From Galaxea fascicularis (lineage: Eukaryota; Cnidaria; Anthozoa; Scleractinia; Euphylliidae): 64,000 nucleotides of DNA. Location: NCBI GenBank assembly GCA_948470475.1, contig OX419342.1, forward strand, positions 27,706,354 to 27,770,353, given 5' to 3'. Positions 59,018 to 64,000 of this stretch are shown piece after piece. The notes below the pieces were generated by a model. That model saw only the letters and a list, made by a program, of their open reading frames with translations, was not told the origin of the DNA and made no database searches. Position 1 is the first letter of the stretch; every line of letters starts with the position of its first letter. Made by a program: the position numbers and the translations under genes.

Positions 59018-62000
59018 TCACCTGGCCGAAATACATCCTCGTTCTGATCTGCCCGGTGGAGGCTTGGGCCTGAGCAACTCGTCACGATGATGAGACTCCT
59101 CCTCGACCGTATCCAGGCGCCCAACCTCCCCTCGATACTGCGGCTCCACAGGTTTATCGAGTGCCCAGTAATCATCAAACAGTTCCTCACTATAATCTTG
59201 TTCATAGCCTTCTTCGTTTACCTCGTTATTAAAAAGATCGTTTAAGCTGGGTATTTTAGGCTCCGCTGGCAATAGCAAGGGCACAGTGTCTGCCGCAGGG
59301 CTTTCCTCTACAATTTCTCGTGTTAATACTCCTAAATCCTCTTCTATATCATTGGCTTTCTCTGTTTTTAGTTCAGAATAAAAATTATTGTCCTTTTTAG
59401 GTTCTCTATGACTGAGCGGCTCGCTCTCATCAGAATTCATTTCTTTGTGATGATCCCCAATGTAAAATTGAGCCTTGCTGTCAGTGCGTACATCAGACAC
59501 AAGTGAAATCTTATCTGCTTTCAATTTATCAGATTCATTGTTTTTCTCGTCCAGTGAGGACACCTTACTGACTCGTTGCTCCTCGCATGCCGCTCCATTC
59601 TCGTGATCTCCATTAGTTACAGAGCTACTGGGCTTTGATTTACTCATCTCTTGATCGTCTTTCGAGGTGGGTACTTCTTTCTCTTCGGGCTGATCATCAT
59701 CGAATTGGAACTCCCAGTTTTCATCTTTGGGGGAATCCCCATCCTCACAGACGGAACCCTCGGAAAATGATGAAATTCCCTCAGCAGCTGGCGCGATTTC
59801 AGTGTCTCCCAACACAAATCCAGCTTCGCTGTCCCTAAGATGCACATCACGGCAAGTCGTAACAGCTATAGCATGTGAACCAGGCATGTGAAGGGCATGA
59901 TGCGAGTGTGATGATCTCGATCCCTCCTGCTTGTCTGATGCAAAGTCAGCAGAATCAAGCCTGTATTCATCCACATCAGGGGGGCTCAGTGGTGGCTCAT
60001 CTCCCTCCTCTATGATTGGCTCTTCATCCATCATCTGTTCCAGTACCGAGGGGACCCGGAACAGTGGTCTTCGTGCCTCTTCCCCTTCCCCTACGGGCAG
60101 TTCATCGACCATCTGTTCAAGGACGGAAGGTACACGGAACAGACTCGGAGGCTGAGGGGGAACCTCAGGTGAGTCCACCCCAGACCTATGCTCCAATCTA
60201 TGGCTGCTCACCTCATCATGGCTTCTTCTCTCATCGCTGCTGTGCCTCACGGGCTCAGAGTCCAGCGGTAGATCACGCACGTGCTTTTTTAGATCGTCAT
60301 GGTGATGGTGATGATCAAACATGGACGACAAATGATGGCTACTTCCTATAGCAAGTTGCCGCTCAGTTCTGCCCATGTTAGCGAGTTCTTCCAGTTCCTC
60401 GTCATTCTCCGTTTCTACCACCGGAGGGGGGTGGTAAACAACCGGCTGGTCATCCACTATCCCCGGTGACCACGGAGAGACGAATCTATCATCACCGTCT
60501 TCGTCTGCAACTTCCGGTGAAACCTCAAACTCCAGGTTAATCGGTTTTGGATCTGGGATAACCTGTTCTGTTATGACGGGGACCGGGGCTACTGATACAG
60601 CGGGACCCGGAGAGGGAGATTCCTTAGATATAGGTACTACGGTAGGGGGAGTTCCCTCCTTTCTGACGTCCTCCTCTACTCCGGTTCCTTGAGCAAGGTT
60701 TATTTGTGGCAAGTTTCCAGAACTGAAATCTTCCACCTTACTCAAGTTGGCCTTGAGCGCCGTGTCAGGCTTGCTTGGCTCTGTTTCACGAGTTTGCACC
60801 ACCTCAATATCATGACCAATTCCATCTAAATGATCTGTTTCGTTTTCGATTTGTTTACCGCCCATGTGAATCTGTGGAACTGGCATAATCTCAACGTCTC
60901 TGTAGCCAGGTTCTTCCTGTTTTTTAACATTGCCACCAATCTGCGCCCTTTGCACATCTTGAACAATTGCGGAAATCAATGCTGGTGTTTCCAACTTCAC
61001 CTCTCCATTTATTGGCTTTTCCTGTGACAAACAATTGAGCGATTTCAGTGCAATCACCTTTACTCAAACATTTCCCTCATTAGCCATCACCTTTATTCAT
61101 TTTAACTTTAAATTTATATAATTTAAATGGGACCAACGAGTCCGCTAGGTTCCCACACTTCACGGTTTATTACTTTCCAAGTTAGGTTTCTTCGTTACAA
61201 CTGTTCTCTCGCTCAAATCACACTGCTCACAGATCTCACACTTCTCTCACTCGAACCACAGATTTTCCAAGCCTTAAAATCATACGATAGTTGTTTGCCA
61301 TTGCGCAACGACTAATTTATCTGTCAACACGGCGATCACTAGTCACGAATCAGTCAATGAATCTCATTAGCGGGCATTTCTGGACATATCTCGAAAATGG
61401 AGAAAATTGACCGGCCAACTATCACACACCCAGTATCATTATGATGTCTTATTATATGGCTAGTGTTTGTATACGATATAACGCGCGCTCTGATTGGCTA
61501 AGCGAAGCGAAGCGAAGCGCTAGGGCATTATTCTCCCGTAATGCCCACGGGCCGATTACGGATGATGCAAATTAGGAACAAAAACAACAAAAAGTCATCC
61601 AAAGGTCACATTTGTTTTATTTACATTGAAAATTGGTGCCTCAAGAGCAAAAAACTGAAAACACGACCAGGAAAACTGTTGGTGAAACGTTTGACCTGAG
61701 TTTGGAAAAAATTAATGGATAGATTACCGTGAAGCGACGACCTGGACTTGAACTATTTTTTTCCCTTAGAACCGTTGTGTTAGCCATACAATAAACAACT
61801 TAATAACCTCGACAGTTCGGTCGTTACGGGAAAATCTCAAACCTCGGCCTAGCTGTATTGACCTCGCTATCGCTCGATCAATACGGCAAGGCCTCAGTTT
61901 GAGATTTTCCCGTAACGACCTCAATCTCGGTTATTAAGTAGTTATTCAGTGTGGTCAAAATACAAGTGTTTGGTACTGTACGTAAATAATTCAACAGAAT

Positions 62001-63650
62001 ATAATGTGCTGTGACTTACATTTTGCACTTGTTGAACTGCTTCGACATTAGAGTTACTAAAATCCACGTTTAAAAGAGCATCCTTATCGCTTCTGAGCTC
62101 GCCTGTTCCAGGCGCGGGCGAACGAGACTGAACGAGTGGGAACTGGGGATAGCCCGTCCCAAGCCCCCTCCATTTTTCACTTCGCTCTGAAGTTTACTAG
62201 CTGAACGCCTGGAACAGGCTACTTCTGACTTCACCACCTCCCCGTACTTACCTGCTTTGCTGCTCTCTGAAGTCCACAAACAGCTTGTGGCTTTAGAAAG
62301 TTGTTGGTGTCCCTTTCCACAGCATCTAAGACTTCCCTGATCTTTTGAATCACACCTCTGTCGGATGTGCCAAGCTTGTTCAGACAGTTCCCATTCTTGA
62401 ACCCACTGTCCTTTCTATTTGCCTCATTGCCGTGGTCACTAGGGTCGGGCTCCAGCATATCAACAGTAGAAATTCTCTCCGATCCAGCCTGGTTTTGCAG
62501 GCCTGCCTTATTATCTGGAGGGGTGGTGTAAATCTGCCCAACAGGAGGGGTGCTGGTAGTTGTAGTAGCCTGTGAGATGTCACATGGCATTTTCTCCCAG
62601 TCAAATGGGTCGTTCTCTTTAATCCCTTTTTTGGCGATTGCCTTCTCGATGACAGAAATCAACATCTGCAAGCACATCACAGAATGAAACAATTTCATTT
62701 CTTGGCTGGGACTGAGAAATCCATGTCTGAGTTCAAGATGAGTTCGAGTTGGTTTCAAGTACATTGTGAAATGGTTGGAAACATTCAACAAAAGCTAACT
62801 ATTCAAGGTTACACCTAACAGCAGAGATTTAGCCATACAGTTACCTGACAGTAAAATCCAAAACGTTGTTTTAACCTGAATCACAACCCAACTCAATAAC
62901 ATTTATTAAAACTCAACTCTAATGCCACATTACAAATTCTCTGTGCTTCACTCAGGGATGGAAATAGCAGCCAGAGATTAAATTTACCAGCCAAACATGA
63001 AACATAATAAAACTTTCACAAGAATAAAACAAAACCGTTCTGGACAAGGCTAACTGCTGATCACCTATCAATCTGTTTCCCTTATTTCCAACTCTGTTTG
63101 CTAATGACAAAGGCAGCTTCAAAGCTGAACCACAACTCAAATTGTTATATAGCTGGCATTTTTTCTGCTACAGCACACCCATTCATTGCCTAGTTCATGG
63201 TCACATGACATCTAACAATGAAACTGTTTATCGCCAAATGCCAAGAGCGGGCAACACTGCAAAAACTACAACGTCAAACGGGAAACAGTTCACTGTTACC
63301 TGCGAAATGTTGACCACTGTTGCACGTGATCAGAGTGATGTTGTCACTGGAATCTCAGTGTGTTTTTCCAAATTTGCTTTTGTTTTTATTTGTTTTGCTA
63401 TATAACAAATCACTTAATGACTGGTCCCTTGAGGAACAGTGAATTTTGTTTCCCTTGATTCTTGGGAAACAAAATTCACTATTCCCCAAGGGACCAGTCA
63501 TTTTAAAAGTGTTAAGTGTTTTACCTTGTAGTCAGGCTTGTCCTCATACTTCAGTTGGCTGATGTGATCCAGAAATTGTTTGAAACCTGTAGGCAGTGAT
63601 TTCAAAAACTGCTGATGATCATAGCTATTCTTTACCTTGCCAACTTGTTC
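59018..63650 (-). CDS. TTBK: Tau-tubulin kinase homologue, C-terminal part (truncated by the right window edge)
   Basis: Minus-strand exons in phase 0: 63650-63525, 62665-62252, probably 62082-62020, and 61021-59022 or to the stop at 59018. The first reads FLKSLPTGFKQFLDHISQLK then YEDKPDYK, the end of a CK1/TTBK kinase domain. The second begins SVIEKAIAKKGIKENDPFDW, EKMPCDISQATTTTSTPP, which matches TTBK1/2 just after the kinase domain. The large last exon encodes about 668 acidic, disordered residues with two copies of LFRVPSVLEQM, a histidine run, and a RPKPPPGRSERG end resembling the TTBK C-terminal RPPPGK segment. The catalytic domain lies beyond position 64000. TTBKs phosphorylate tau and tubulin, and TTBK2 starts ciliogenesis at the mother centriole. 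A consensus donor (cag/gtgagt at 59022/59021) overlaps the stop, so further 3' exons are possible. Confidence 0.82.
60033..60143 (-). repeat. Duplicated 11-residue motif LFRVPSVLEQM in the TTBK tail
   Basis: Two copies, about 60033-60066 and 60110-60143, each followed by an acidic MxDExP segment. Such a repeated amphipathic motif in a disordered acidic region is a candidate docking site. I do not recognise it from any motif family. Confidence 0.75.
61446..61950. mobile_element. Non-autonomous element with an inner inverted repeat (TTBK intron)
   Basis: Starts near ttattatatggctagtgttt and includes gcgctctgattggct, a short aagcg repeat (61500-61520) and an inner inverted pair. The pair is ggtcgttacgggaaaatctc at 61821 against gagattttcccgtaacgacc ending at 61920, enclosing a cctcgctatcgctcg loop. 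A second, partial relative lies at 63789-64000 with the same order of blocks. Confidence 0.65.
62091..62222. mobile_element. MITE beside a TTBK exon
   Basis: About 130 bp with inverted ends gcctgttccaggcg and cgcctggaacaggc. On the transcribed strand its end lies only about 8 bp from the acceptor proposed for the small exon 62082-62020, so it may have replaced part of the pyrimidine tract. Confidence 0.75.
63417..63502. repeat. Near-perfect hairpin element
   Basis: Arms of about 40 bp: aatgactggtcccttgagga/gtgaattttgtttccc against gggaaacaaaattcac/tccccaagggaccagtcatt, with a loop of a few bases (ttgattct). It lies about 20 bp from the donor end of the TTBK exon at 63525. Confidence 0.85.
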
Positions 63651-63788
63651 CTGAAGAAACATGGAAACAATAAGCATATACAGTTAAAACGTCAACTTAT
63701 AGTAAAGCTAAATTGATGAATCAATTTCCATTTCAAAGACATATTGTCAATAAACATAATTTTAGACTGTCCTCTTCAGTCGCAACCT

Positions 63789-64000
63789 ATTATCATATGG
63801 CTGGTGCATACATGTTGCTGATACAATGTGCTCTTAGATTGGTTAATTGCTAGTATAATACTCAAGGCTGATTACAAATTAAGCAAAAACAAAACAACAT
63901 TTAGCTGATTTTTAAAGCCATGAAACAAACAACTTATTAACCTCCAATGTTTGGTCTTTAGCGAAAAATCTCAAACCTCTGCCTTGTCGTATTGTAAGGC
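63789..64000. mobile_element. Second, diverged copy of the 61.4-kb element (cut by window edge)
   Basis: Shares the order tattatcatatggctggtg, gctcttagattggtta, caaaaacaaaacaac, then tctcaaacctctgcctt and a cgtattgtaaggc end with the element at 61446-61950. It continues beyond the window. Confidence 0.6.

Overview
The window looks like nuclear DNA of a cnidarian, most likely an anthozoan such as a stony coral. Evidence: intron-rich animal genes with GT/AG splice signals (TTC8/BBS8, AAR2, a DMRT factor, a tau-tubulin kinase homologue, an F-box/LRR protein), a secreted double C-type-lectin plus VWA protein, a Ser/Thr-rich mucin-like gene, an animal expansin-like gene, and abundant short inverted-repeat elements of types I associate with coral genomes. 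The species assignment is inference. Exon models were built by hand from splice consensus, reading-frame phase and family similarity.

Layout. 1-4.1 kb (minus): Ser/Thr-rich mucin-like gene made of small phase 1-1 exons, with a 45-bp coding minisatellite at the left edge and tandem duplications of exon-bearing DNA. 4.1-9.8 kb: gene-poor, with a decayed LINE reverse-transcriptase fragment near 8.4-8.9 kb. 9.87-13.59 kb (plus): six-exon secreted expansin-like protein. 14.7-16.3 kb: a small MITE and a 1.3-kb foldback element with 639-bp arms and a 7-bp target-site duplication. 17.2-22.8 kb (plus): seven-exon secreted CTLD-CTLD-VWA protein. 25.84-29.89 kb (plus): two-exon DMRT transcription factor (DM + DMA domains, C-terminal four-Cys ribbon). 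31.4-38.7 kb (minus): six-exon AAR2; four of its five introns hold a different large repeat, including a second, 1.96-kb foldback element. 39.4-41.4 kb: nested CATAAG-type repeats and a MITE. 43.75-45.15 kb (minus): intronless F-box/LRR gene. 48.0-56.0 kb (plus): fifteen-exon TTC8/BBS8 with an X-box-like promoter motif. 59.0-64.0 kb (minus, truncated at the right edge): C-terminal half of a tau-tubulin kinase homologue.

Functionally the genes are not a cluster. TTC8 (BBSome) and the TTBK homologue (the vertebrate TTBK2 licenses ciliogenesis) are neighbours converging tail to tail and both relate to cilia, but nothing in the sequence shows co-regulation. AAR2 acts in U5 snRNP assembly, the F-box protein in ubiquitin ligation, DMRT in transcription, and the mucin-like, lectin/VWA and expansin-like products are predicted to be secreted. 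The most unusual content is the two long foldback elements, the animal expansin-like gene, the degenerate VWA metal site and the exon-duplicating mucin locus.
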